Positions 58,376 to 64,000 of a stretch of 64,000 nucleotides of DNA are shown here, piece by piece. Each line of letters begins with the position of its first letter. Position 1 is the stretch's first letter. Source of the DNA: Flavobacterium psychrophilum (GTDB taxonomy: Bacteria; Bacteroidota; Bacteroidia; Flavobacteriales; Flavobacteriaceae). The stretch covers positions 16,025 through 80,024 of the forward strand of contig CAMCVA010000012.1 in the NCBI GenBank assembly GCA_945879625.1, in the 5' to 3' direction. Made by a program: the position numbers and the translations under genes. The notes beneath the pieces were generated by a model, which searched no databases, had not been told where the DNA came from, and was given only the letters and a program-made list of their open reading frames with translations.

Positions 58376-59041
58376 ATGCCAAACAAAATCATATCTTTTT
58401 TCATCCATCCCCTTTTTATTTTGGGTGTAATTACTTGTTTGGAGTGCATTCCCTATAAGTCAGACTTAGGTAAAATAGTAGTGCACGAAATGCCAAAAGT
58501 GGGAGACAACTTCCAAATAGCAGGTGATTTGGCTGTGTATTATTACAACGGAAAAGGAAAGTACTCCTATGAAACATCCGACTGTTACTTTAGCTTTGGA
58601 AATCCTGCCTGGTCAGCCAAATATGAAGATGGTGGAATAAAAACAGTAGACGCAAAAACCGCCAATACGATTCCGTTACTTGGAAACATGTGTGACTCAT
58701 CTACGCACATCAATTTTGAGAAAAACATTCCTAGCCAAAAATTTAATTTTTCAACCAATGTGTTGCTTGAAAATTTTTCCAACATTTCTCATGTGGCCTG
58801 CTTCTTTTTGTTTACGCTGTCTCTGTTGTATTATTTTCGTTTTCATCCCAAACAATATTGGATTGCTTTTGCAGCGAGTTTTGTGGCAGGCGGTACATTA
58901 GAGTTTGTACAGAAGTTTTTTGTAGAGGGCAGAAGCGCCAGTATAGATGACCAACTGCGCAATACTTTAGGGGCTGTTTTAGCACTGGGATTGTATGCGG
59001 GAGTACATGCACTAAAATCAAAAAAAACGACTGTTCACTAG
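58376..59041 (+). CDS. VanZ-like membrane protein with an N-terminal extracytoplasmic domain
   Basis: The 221-aa protein has a first hydrophobic segment at about 7-24, a soluble region (about 25-130) with a Tyr-rich strand set (LAVYYYNGKGKYSYETSDCYFSFGN) and two Cys (70 and 106) that may form a disulfide, then three hydrophobic stretches. The C-terminal part is VanZ-like: HVACFFLFTLSLLYYF, GGTLEFVQKFFVEGRSASIDDQLRNTLGAVLAL (E176, Q179, R186, D191, N196). VanZ proteins have no agreed function beyond teicoplanin resistance in one case. It follows nuoN by 16 bp. A link to complex I is only positional. Confidence 0.75.
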   Translation: MPNKIISFFIHPLFILGVITCLECIPYKSDLGKIVVHEMPKVGDNFQIAGDLAVYYYNGKGKYSYETSDCYFSFGNPAWSAKYEDGGIKTVDAKTANTIPLLGNMCDSSTHINFEKNIPSQKFNFSTNVLLENFSNISHVACFFLFTLSLLYYFRFHPKQYWIAFAASFVAGGTLEFVQKFFVEGRSASIDDQLRNTLGAVLALGLYAGVHALKSKKTTVH

Positions 59042-59084
59042 CAGCTATTAGCTTCGAGCTTTTAGCCACGAATGCACGGATTCT

Positions 59085-59104
59085 AATCCCGAAACTTCGG
59101 GATT
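59085..59104. repeat. Palindromic AATCCCGAA-AC-TTCGGGATT
   Basis: This is a perfect 9-bp stem palindrome of the same family as in bioD, placed in the gap between two convergent genes. It could form a hairpin in both transcripts and act as a bidirectional stop, but there is no T-run. Confidence 0.85.
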
Positions 59105-59133
59105 GCGTGAAACTCTTTTATTAAAACTTTAGC

Positions 59134-60369
59134 CTAACGCAACATCACTTTGCGATTCACGCGTTTGTTTTCAGTAGTTAGAGAAAGAATATAAATCCCA
59201 GCAGAAAGTCCGGTTACGTCAATTGAGTTTGACGCATCTATTTTGCCCGACAGCACCTCAGCGCCTTGCGTGTTATAAAGACAGAAATTGGCATTGGTCA
59301 AGTTATTCGAAACTTTAATTTGATGCATAGCAGTATCGGCAAAAACCACAAAAGTTTTAGTCTCATTTTTAGGGGTATTCAGTGCGCCATATTTAAGCTC
59401 AGAGTAAATGACGTTGTTGCACTCAATTTCAATAATCACCTCGGCTGGTAACGGCCTTGTTTCATAGGTATTGGTATCCATATCATACAAGTACAATTCC
59501 TGTGCGCTGAAGTCTAAATTGTAGGCCACAAAAAGTAATTTTTTATTGGTTTGATCAAAGCTGCGGTTGTAAAATTGATAGCCGCCAATTTCGTTTAAGG
59601 CATTCACCACGCTAATTTCTCCTGTAGCCGTAGCAATGGCGCCCACCACAAAAGTGCTGGTTTCGGTGTCCGGATTATAAGACGAATAAATACAGTATAC
59701 TTGATTGGTTTCGTTGCTAAACTCCAATCCAATATTGCCCGTAATGGGCATTCCGCTCAATAAAGTAACGGTGTAACTAAACACCGGATTGTTTACGTTT
59801 ACAGACACCAATTTTCTTCCCTCTGTGTCCAATACCACAAAATAGTAAATCCCCAAGTTCGAGTCAAAGCAGGATCCATCAGGAAAAAAACTAGTGTTGG
59901 GCAAAAAATCAAAGGTGCCAACCACTTCTACTACATTGGTTTGCGGATTGTATTTGTTTAACTCCAATTCGTCGAGTGCATTTCCGTCGTAGTTGTAAAT
60001 GTAGCCGGTTTGCATGTCGCACTCAGAAGAGCCGTTGTAAAAACTCGTCGCTTCACTAAAACTTGCAGCTGTAGTATTGATGTTGTATTTGTAAATTCCA
60101 GAGGTGTTATCCGTATGGGTTACCCGGGCTATGTAGTCGCCTGTATTGGGATTAAAAATAGAAGAACCTACCAGTATACTGGCTAAATCGGTGGGTGAGG
60201 ATGAAAAAGTACTCGGACTATTTACCTCCCATTGAATAATTTCGCTGGAATTTTCCATCCCATTGTATTTATATGCAATGAGATTGATGGGTGTTTCTTG
60301 TGCTTGAACAAGTAAGGAGTAAATTACAGCAATAATAAGGGGTAATTTATAAGTGCTATTTTCCTTCAT
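59134..60369 (-). CDS. T9SS type A-sorted secreted protein, beta-propeller-like
   Basis: The 411-aa protein starts with a signal peptide (about residues 1-24, ...SLLVQAQ). Repeated strands (LVGSSIFNPNTGDYIARVTH, GYIYNYDGNALDELEL, IYYFVVLDTEGRKLVSVNV, LFVAYNLDFSAQELYLYDMDTNTY) suggest a beta-propeller-like body. The last ~80 residues (IKVSNNLTNANFCLYNTQGAEVLSG...GLSAGIYILSL...NRKVMLR) are a T9SS type A sorting domain. It is an exported surface or released protein of unknown role. It is convergent with the VanZ-like gene. Confidence 0.85.
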   Translation of the reverse strand: MKENSTYKLPLIIAVIYSLLVQAQETPINLIAYKYNGMENSSEIIQWEVNSPSTFSSSPTDLASILVGSSIFNPNTGDYIARVTHTDNTSGIYKYNINTTAASFSEATSFYNGSSECDMQTGYIYNYDGNALDELELNKYNPQTNVVEVVGTFDFLPNTSFFPDGSCFDSNLGIYYFVVLDTEGRKLVSVNVNNPVFSYTVTLLSGMPITGNIGLEFSNETNQVYCIYSSYNPDTETSTFVVGAIATATGEISVVNALNEIGGYQFYNRSFDQTNKKLLFVAYNLDFSAQELYLYDMDTNTYETRPLPAEVIIEIECNNVIYSELKYGALNTPKNETKTFVVFADTAMHQIKVSNNLTNANFCLYNTQGAEVLSGKIDASNSIDVTGLSAGIYILSLTTENKRVNRKVMLR

Positions 60370-60520
60370 ACTAGATTTTTTTGCAAATAACGATAATTTT
60401 TTTTACTATATATGTAGTAAAAGTAGGTTTTTACACACAATACTAGGGTCGGTATTTGTTGATTTCTCAGCTTTGGATGTTAATTTTTGTTAAATGTGCA
60501 AAATTTTGACTTTTTGTTTG

Positions 60521-60549
60521 TTGCCAAATCATTTTGTTTAATATATTTG
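60521..60549 (+). promoter_or_regulatory. Promoter of the fasciclin gene (TTG-N18-TATATTTG)
   Basis: TTG at 60521-60523 and TATATTTG at 60542-60549, spaced 18 bp, lie 43 bp ahead of the ATG at 60593. The rest of the divergent gap (60370-60520) holds the region upstream of the minus-strand gene without an exact -7 match. Confidence 0.7.
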
Positions 60550-60592
60550 CCGAAACTTTAAACAAAATAACAAACTTAGTAAACAAAACACT

Positions 60593-61576
60593 ATGAAAAA
60601 ATTATTTAGAAATGTAGCTATTGTAGCTCTTTCAATTGTTGCTATTTCATGCAGCAAAGACGAAAATCAACCAGCACAGCAAACAATTACTGAAATTGCG
60701 GTTGCTACCCCAGATTTTTCAACGCTTGTAACCGCGCTTACTCGTACAAATCTTGCAGGAATCTTAGACGAGCCAGGAACCTACACTGTTTTTGCACCAA
60801 CCAATGCAGCTTTCAACACATTTTTCGCCTCGCTTGGTGCAAATGTAACTGTCGATAATGTAGATGTGAATGTGCTTAAAAGTATTTTATTAAACCATGT
60901 AATTGGATCAGAAATTAAAAGTGCCGCAATACCTGCTTCGGTGTATGTATCCACTTTATCTCCAATTAATGCCACAACCAATGCTCCAACCATCAGCATG
61001 TTTGTTCAAAAATCAGGCATGAATGTATTCATCAATGGTGGAACAGCTACAACTGGTGTACGAGTTACTACTGCCGACGTTGACGCTAGCAATGGTGTTA
61101 TACATATTGTTAACGCTGTAATTCCTATTCCTACTGTTGTAGATCATGTAGTAGCAAATCCTGAATTTGAAACATTACAAACAGTGGTTACTGGTTCTGC
61201 ACAAAGCGGAGTATTGGATGCTTTAAGTGGTTTAACTGCTGCAGCTCCAGCTACTCTTTTTGCTCCAAACAATGCCGCATTTGCTACAGCTTTGGGTGCG
61301 GGTGGTTTTGCAAATGGTGCCTCTGACGCGGCTGTATCTGTAGTTTTACAATACCATGTAACAACAGCTGGAAATGTTCGCTCATCACAGCTTACAAATA
61401 ATCAATCTGTACCTATGTTTACTAATCCGGTTCAAAACACAACCGTTATATTAGGCGGTGGAAATGTTGACATTCGCGATACAGCAAATAATTTATCAAG
61501 AGTATTCCAAGCTGACATTCAATGTTCAAATGGAGTAATTCACGGAGTAACCAAAGTATTGCAGCCACTATTGTAA
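60593..61576 (+). CDS. Fasciclin (FAS1) domain lipoprotein
   Basis: The 327-aa protein has a lipoprotein signal (VAISC, Cys about 20) and two FAS1 domains at about 40-175 and 178-325. Each shows the H1 type TVFAPTNAAFNTFF / TLFAPNNAAFATAL and the YH-like motif LLNHVIGSEI / LQYHVTTAG, ending SNGVIHIVNAVI / CSNGVIHGVTKVL. FAS1 domains mediate adhesion or protein binding at the cell surface. It has its own promoter and terminator. Confidence 0.95.
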   Translation: MKKLFRNVAIVALSIVAISCSKDENQPAQQTITEIAVATPDFSTLVTALTRTNLAGILDEPGTYTVFAPTNAAFNTFFASLGANVTVDNVDVNVLKSILLNHVIGSEIKSAAIPASVYVSTLSPINATTNAPTISMFVQKSGMNVFINGGTATTGVRVTTADVDASNGVIHIVNAVIPIPTVVDHVVANPEFETLQTVVTGSAQSGVLDALSGLTAAAPATLFAPNNAAFATALGAGGFANGASDAAVSVVLQYHVTTAGNVRSSQLTNNQSVPMFTNPVQNTTVILGGGNVDIRDTANNLSRVFQADIQCSNGVIHGVTKVLQPLL

Positions 61577-61594
61577 TACTAGCTTATACCAAAG

Positions 61595-61626
61595 AAAAGC
61601 GCATCAGATTTGATGCGCTTTTTTTT
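61595..61626 (+). terminator. Intrinsic terminator after the fasciclin gene
   Basis: The stem AAAGCGCATC / GATGCGCTTT with loop AGATTT is followed by a T8 run. It lies 19 bp after the stop. Confidence 0.92.
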
Positions 61627-61977
61627 GCTCTATATTTTGGTAAGTTGTAAAGTGTAAAGACGGTTAAGCGTGAAGTTGGAAGTTGGAAGCGGGTAGTTTC
61701 TTGGATCAACTCTAAACCCTAAACTCTAACCAAAAAGACGAATAGTCTAATAGATATGAGATAAAAAACAGTTCTTAGGAAGTGAGCCTATTTTGATCGC
61801 CGAAAATCCCAGGTCTTGATTTTTTGTTTCTTTTTCATCAAGGAAAAAGAAAAAGATTAACGAATTTTGATTGATGATTTTTGATTTTTCTGCGAGATAG
61901 GCAACTGCTTTTAGTTAGGTAGCTTTGCGTCCCGAGCTATCGGGATTGCGTCCCGAAGCTTCGGGATTGCGAGAAAA
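61627..61977. other. Gene-free, repeat-rich intergenic stretch
   Basis: No ORF with coding character was seen here. It contains a T/A palindrome (TTTCTTTTTC / GAAAAAGAAA, 61827-61852), AT-rich low-complexity sequence (AATTTTGATTGATGATTTTG) and two palindromic units at 61927-61968. It probably collects repeats and does not encode a protein. Confidence 0.7.
61930..61966. repeat. Two palindromic repeat units, 21-bp period
   Basis: TCCCGAGCTATCGGGA (61930-61945) and the perfect palindrome TCCCGAAGCTTCGGGA (61951-61966) are separated by TTGCG. They belong to the same family as the repeats in bioD, the cold-shock terminator and 59085-59104. Confidence 0.88.
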
Positions 61978-61978
61978 T

Positions 61979-62010
61979 AAAAAAGCCCTTCCGTTAAGAA
62001 GAGCTTATTT
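61979..62010 (-). terminator. Minus-strand terminator behind the distal tRNA-tail copy
   Basis: Minus strand: AAGCTCTTC / GAAGGGCTT stem followed by T6. It is the third and last of three similar terminators downstream of tRNA-Leu. Confidence 0.8.
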
Positions 62011-62051
62011 GTACCCGGAGCCGTCAAACAAAAAAGTTTGACTCACTCCTA
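62011..62051 (-). repeat. tRNA-Leu 3'-tail copy 2 with hairpin
   Basis: On the minus strand this holds GAGTCAAAC...GTTTGACGGCTCCGGGTAC, the last ~12 bases of the tRNA-Leu gene preceded by a GTCAAAC/GTTTGAC stem in place of the normal T-arm. It lies 153 bp from the tRNA's own tail. Confidence 0.8.
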
Positions 62052-62055
62052 AACT

Positions 62056-62084
62056 AAAATAAGCCCCTAAAAAGGAGCTTATTT
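62056..62084 (-). terminator. Minus-strand terminator behind the proximal tRNA-tail copy
   Basis: Minus strand: AAATAAGCTCC / GGGGCTTATTT stem with a T-rich loop and trailing T residues. Confidence 0.75.
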
Positions 62085-62120
62085 GTACCCGGAGCCGGTC
62101 AAATTTGAAATTTGACTCGT
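62085..62120 (-). repeat. tRNA-Leu 3'-tail copy 1 with hairpin
   Basis: On the minus strand GAGTCAAATTTCAAATTTGA is followed by CCGGCTCCGGGTAC, matching the tRNA's end CCGGCTCCGGGTA. The copies repeat at 74- and 79-bp intervals. Confidence 0.82.
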
Positions 62121-62130
62121 CCCCTAAACT

Positions 62131-62162
62131 AAAAAAAAGCCCTTCTTTCGAAGAGCTTTTTA
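62131..62162 (-). terminator. Terminator of tRNA-Leu
   Basis: On the minus strand AAAGCTCTTC-GAAA-GAAGGGCTTT is followed by a T run, starting 4 bp after the tRNA 3' end. Confidence 0.9.
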
Positions 62163-62164
62163 CG

Positions 62165-62244
62165 TACCCGGAGCCGGAGTCGAACCGGCACGGTTTCCCA
62201 CAGGTGTTTGAGACCAGCGCGTCTACCAATTCCGCCATCCGGGC
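62165..62244 (-). tRNA. tRNA-Leu (anticodon CAA)
   Basis: The 80-base gene reads GCCCGGA...TCCGGGTA on the minus strand with a seven-pair acceptor stem (G1-U72 wobble), D-arm GCGGAATTGGTAGACGC, anticodon loop CTCAAAC (anticodon CAA, reading UUG), an 11-nt variable arm of class II type and T-arm GCCGG-TTCGACT-CCGGC. The anticodon stem (CTGGT / ACCTG) contains one U-U mismatch. The overlapping frame MAELVDALVSNTCGKPCRFDSGSGY is the well-known spurious ORF seen over tRNA-Leu genes. Confidence 0.93.
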
Positions 62245-62316
62245 GTAGCAGACGAAAAAAGGAAAAATCCTTTTATCGCAAAAATCTGTTTTGCAACAGA
62301 TTCCTATAACACGCTG
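62245..62316 (-). promoter_or_regulatory. Leader of tRNA-Leu with terminator-like hairpins
   Basis: The leader between the -7 box and the tRNA contains, on the minus strand, AATCTGTT-GCAA-AACAGATT followed by TTT, and AAAAGG-ATTTTT-CCTTTTTT. Both are terminator-like. Their position before the mature tRNA could affect transcription. Confidence 0.45.
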
Positions 62317-62324
62317 CAAATGTA
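62317..62324 (-). promoter_or_regulatory. -7 box of tRNA-Leu
   Basis: On the minus strand TACATTTG matches TAnnTTTG about 73 bp upstream of the tRNA 5' end. Confidence 0.5.
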
Positions 62325-62390
62325 AAAAAAATACTTACATACACTAAAAAAAATACTCCGTTTTTTCCTTTCCCACTTCGATTTAATTCC

Positions 62391-62398
62391 TAAATTTG
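62391..62398 (+). promoter_or_regulatory. -7 box of prs
   Basis: TAAATTTG is an exact match. The prs ATG at 62522 lies 123 bp downstream, so the mRNA would have a long leader with a weak CCTCG/CGAGG pairing (62401-62405 with 62437-62441). Confidence 0.6.
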
Positions 62399-62521
62399 CA
62401 CCTCGTTAATTCGACACGCAACTAACTAACTACAACCGAGGCGTTTATCTACCTCCCGCATTTATCAACAGTGATAGTGCACCCGGGTACCAAGCGCAGC
62501 GTACATTAACAACCGAATGCA

Positions 62522-63463
62522 ATGTCACACCTAGAACCAGAAGCAAAGATTTTTGCATGTTCGCAAAGTGTATATTTGGCCGAAAAAATTGCCAAAGAAT
62601 ACGGCATTCCGCTTGGTAAAGTAACCTTTTCTTCCTATAGTGATGGCGAATTTCAGCCGTCATACGAAGAATCGATTCGAGGATTACGCGTGTTTATCGT
62701 CTGCTCTACCTTTCCATCGGCAGATAATTTGATGGAATTGTTGCTCATGATTGACGCGGCAAAACGAGCTTCGGCCCGACACATTACGGCGGTAATTCCG
62801 TATTTTGGATGGGCGCGCCAAGACCGTAAAGACAAACCAAGGGTTCCGATAGGTGCCAAATTGGTGGCCAATTTACTCGACGCGGCAGGAGCTACACGCA
62901 TTATGACCATGGATTTGCACGCCGATCAGATTCAGGGGTTCTTTGAAAAACCGGTTGACCATCTTTTTGCTTCGACAATATTTTTGCCGTACGTGAAAAG
63001 TTTGAAATTAGAAAATTTAACCATCGCATCGCCCGATATGGGAGGTTCCAAAAGAGCCTATGCGTATTCCAAGTATTTGGAATCGGATGTGGTGATTTGT
63101 TATAAACAACGAAAAATTGCCAACGTGATTGATTCGATGGAATTAATCGGAGAGGTAAAAGGACGTCACGTCATCTTGGTGGATGACATGATTGACACGG
63201 GAGGAACCTTGGCCAAGGCCGCTGATTTGATGATAGAGAAAGGAGCCTTGAGCGTTAGAGCCATTTGTACACACGCGATTTTATCGGGTAGTGCCTATGA
63301 AAAAATCGAAAACTCCAAGTTATTGGAACTCATCGTAACCGATTCGATTCCGCTCAAAAAAGAATCCAACAAAATAAAAGTGGTGAGTTGTGCCCCACTT
63401 TTTGCCGAAGTCATGCACATGGTACAACACAACAATTCAATTAGCGGGAAGTTTTTGATGTAA
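62522..63463 (+). CDS. prs: Ribose-phosphate pyrophosphokinase
   Basis: Prs makes PRPP from ribose-5-phosphate and ATP for nucleotide, His and Trp synthesis. The 313-aa class I enzyme has SDGEFQPSYEESIRG, the ATP/metal site YFGWARQDRK, TMDLHADQIQGFF, PDMGGSKRAYAYSKYL, and the PRPP-binding loop HVILVDDMIDTGGTLAKAA. Full length. In flavobacteria prs is followed by the L25 gene, as here. Confidence 0.97.
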   Translation: MSHLEPEAKIFACSQSVYLAEKIAKEYGIPLGKVTFSSYSDGEFQPSYEESIRGLRVFIVCSTFPSADNLMELLLMIDAAKRASARHITAVIPYFGWARQDRKDKPRVPIGAKLVANLLDAAGATRIMTMDLHADQIQGFFEKPVDHLFASTIFLPYVKSLKLENLTIASPDMGGSKRAYAYSKYLESDVVICYKQRKIANVIDSMELIGEVKGRHVILVDDMIDTGGTLAKAADLMIEKGALSVRAICTHAILSGSAYEKIENSKLLELIVTDSIPLKKESNKIKVVSCAPLFAEVMHMVQHNNSISGKFLM

Positions 63464-63674
63464 TAGAGCAGTCAGCATTTAGCAGTCAGCTTGAAGAAAT
63501 TAAAATAGAATTTTCATTTGAAAGAATAACGTAAAGTGAAGCCATCAAATGCGTTAGGGATTGTAGCAAGATGCCGCGCACCGAGAAAAGCCCGGACGAA
63601 GGCAACGCCCAAAAAAGCTAATTGCTGACAGCTAAAAAGAAGAATTTTTTATTAATAACTATAATTTTTTTACA
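63464..63674. repeat. Structured repeat-like spacer between prs and the L25 gene
   Basis: AGCAGTCAGC occurs twice at the left end (about 63467 and 63480) and a near-complement, TTGCTGACAGCT, near 63624. They frame a GC-richer core (GTTAGGGATTGTAGCAAG, GCCCGGACGAAGGCAACGCC). It looks like a mobile or dispersed non-coding repeat rather than a gene; I cannot confirm its family. Confidence 0.5.
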
Positions 63675-64000
63675 ATGAAATCGATTACGATTAAAGGATC
63701 AGAAAGAGAAAGCGTGGGCAAAGTTGCGACTAAAGCCTTACGTAATGCTGGAATGGTTCCTTGCGTGTTATACGGAGGAAATCAAGCAGTACATTTCTCA
63801 GCAGAAGAAATTGCATTCAAAAACTTGGTGTACACTCCAAACGCGTATACCGTAGCGATTGAGTTAGGAAAAGACACCTACAATGCAATTTTGCAAGACA
63901 TTCAGGTACACCCGGTGTCGGACAAAATTTTACACATTGACTTCTTTCAACTGAACGAAAGCAAAGAAATCACGATGGAAGTTCCGGTAAAAATTGTGGG
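63675..64000 (+). CDS. rplY: 50S ribosomal protein L25 / general stress protein Ctc (3' end beyond window)
   Basis: The first 108 codons are present ([35 protein letters not shown]). They show the L25 N-terminal 5S-rRNA-binding domain, including [16 protein letters not shown] and the start of the TL5-type C-terminal domain ([11 protein letters not shown]), so the protein is the long Ctc form. The product should bind 5S rRNA in the large subunit. Confidence 0.92.
   Translation, partial: MKSITIKGSERESVGKVATKALRNAGMVPCVLYGGNQAVHFSAEEIAFKNLVYTPNAYTVAIELGKDTYNAILQDIQVHPVSDKILHIDFFQLNESKEITMEVPVKIV

Noticed and set aside
61979..62130. tRNA-tail copies considered as full tRNA genes
   Set aside because: Only about 12-14 bases of the 3' end are present; there is no acceptor 5' strand, D-arm or anticodon arm.
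62165..62244. tRNA-Leu region as an integration site with a genomic island
   Set aside because: The flanks are housekeeping or surface genes with no integrase, phage or conjugation genes in the window; the tail repeats alone are not enough.
62005..62319. 104-aa minus-strand ORF containing MAELVDALVSNTCGKPCRFDSGSGY
   Set aside because: It overlaps the tRNA-Leu gene exactly; this peptide is the known false ORF produced by tRNA-Leu sequences.

Overview
This 64 kb window is chromosomal DNA from a member of the Flavobacteriaceae, most likely Flavobacterium or a close relative. The assignment rests on AT-rich DNA, Bacteroidetes-type promoters (TAnnTTTG -7 boxes, several with TTG about 19 bp upstream), several surface or secreted proteins of the type IX secretion system (T9SS), a SusC-like TonB receptor, a DUF4270 lipoprotein, a complete 14-gene nuo operon with a short NuoG, and short flavobacterial forms of AtpC and PanD. 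No plasmid, phage, CRISPR or insertion-sequence genes were seen.

Layout. 1-4550 (minus): 5' part of a giant secreted surface protein with an in-frame 1587-bp tandem duplication followed by ~107-residue Ig-like repeats; it runs off the left edge. 4759-11463 (minus): tight operon panC-panD-flippase-like-esterase-like-radA-GT51 glycosyltransferase. 11572-15941 (plus): truncated glycogen-synthase-like protein, DUF4270 lipoprotein, glmS. 16135-20490: TonB receptor and GDSL-like lipoprotein. 20726-22607: atpD-atpC. 22787-27236: bioF-bioD-bioA plus a ketoacyl synthase, facing recX. 27829-37785: two very large T9SS proteins. 37786-39867 (minus): bioB and ribF. 40038-42746: secreted metalloprotease. 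42921-45000: aspS and a cold-shock gene. 45278-58359: nuoA-N, followed by a VanZ-like membrane protein. 59134-61576: T9SS protein (minus) and a fasciclin lipoprotein (plus). 61577-62521: gene-poor stretch with palindromic repeats, a tRNA-Leu and two tandem copies of its 3' tail. 62522-64000: prs and the start of the L25 gene.

Function. Most of the window is housekeeping: pantothenate/CoA, biotin, FAD, UDP-GlcNAc precursors, PRPP, complex I, F1 ATPase, Asp-tRNA and recombination. The accessory part is cell-surface biology: six or seven secreted or outer-membrane proteins, three or four of them T9SS cargo.

No clearly new multi-gene system was found. The most unusual features are small: (i) a palindromic 20-bp repeat inserted twice in frame inside bioD and again just after it, with relatives elsewhere in the window; (ii) the tRNA-Leu 3' tail copied twice, each copy with its own hairpin and terminator; (iii) terminator-like hairpins in the leader of that tRNA; (iv) the near-identical 529-residue duplication in the surface protein; (v) an esterase-fold protein with Asp in place of the nucleophilic Ser; (vi) a GT51 enzyme on a long AsmA-like stalk; and (vii) a complete ketoacyl synthase in the biotin cluster. 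All assignments come from reading the sequence and motifs; no database search was run.
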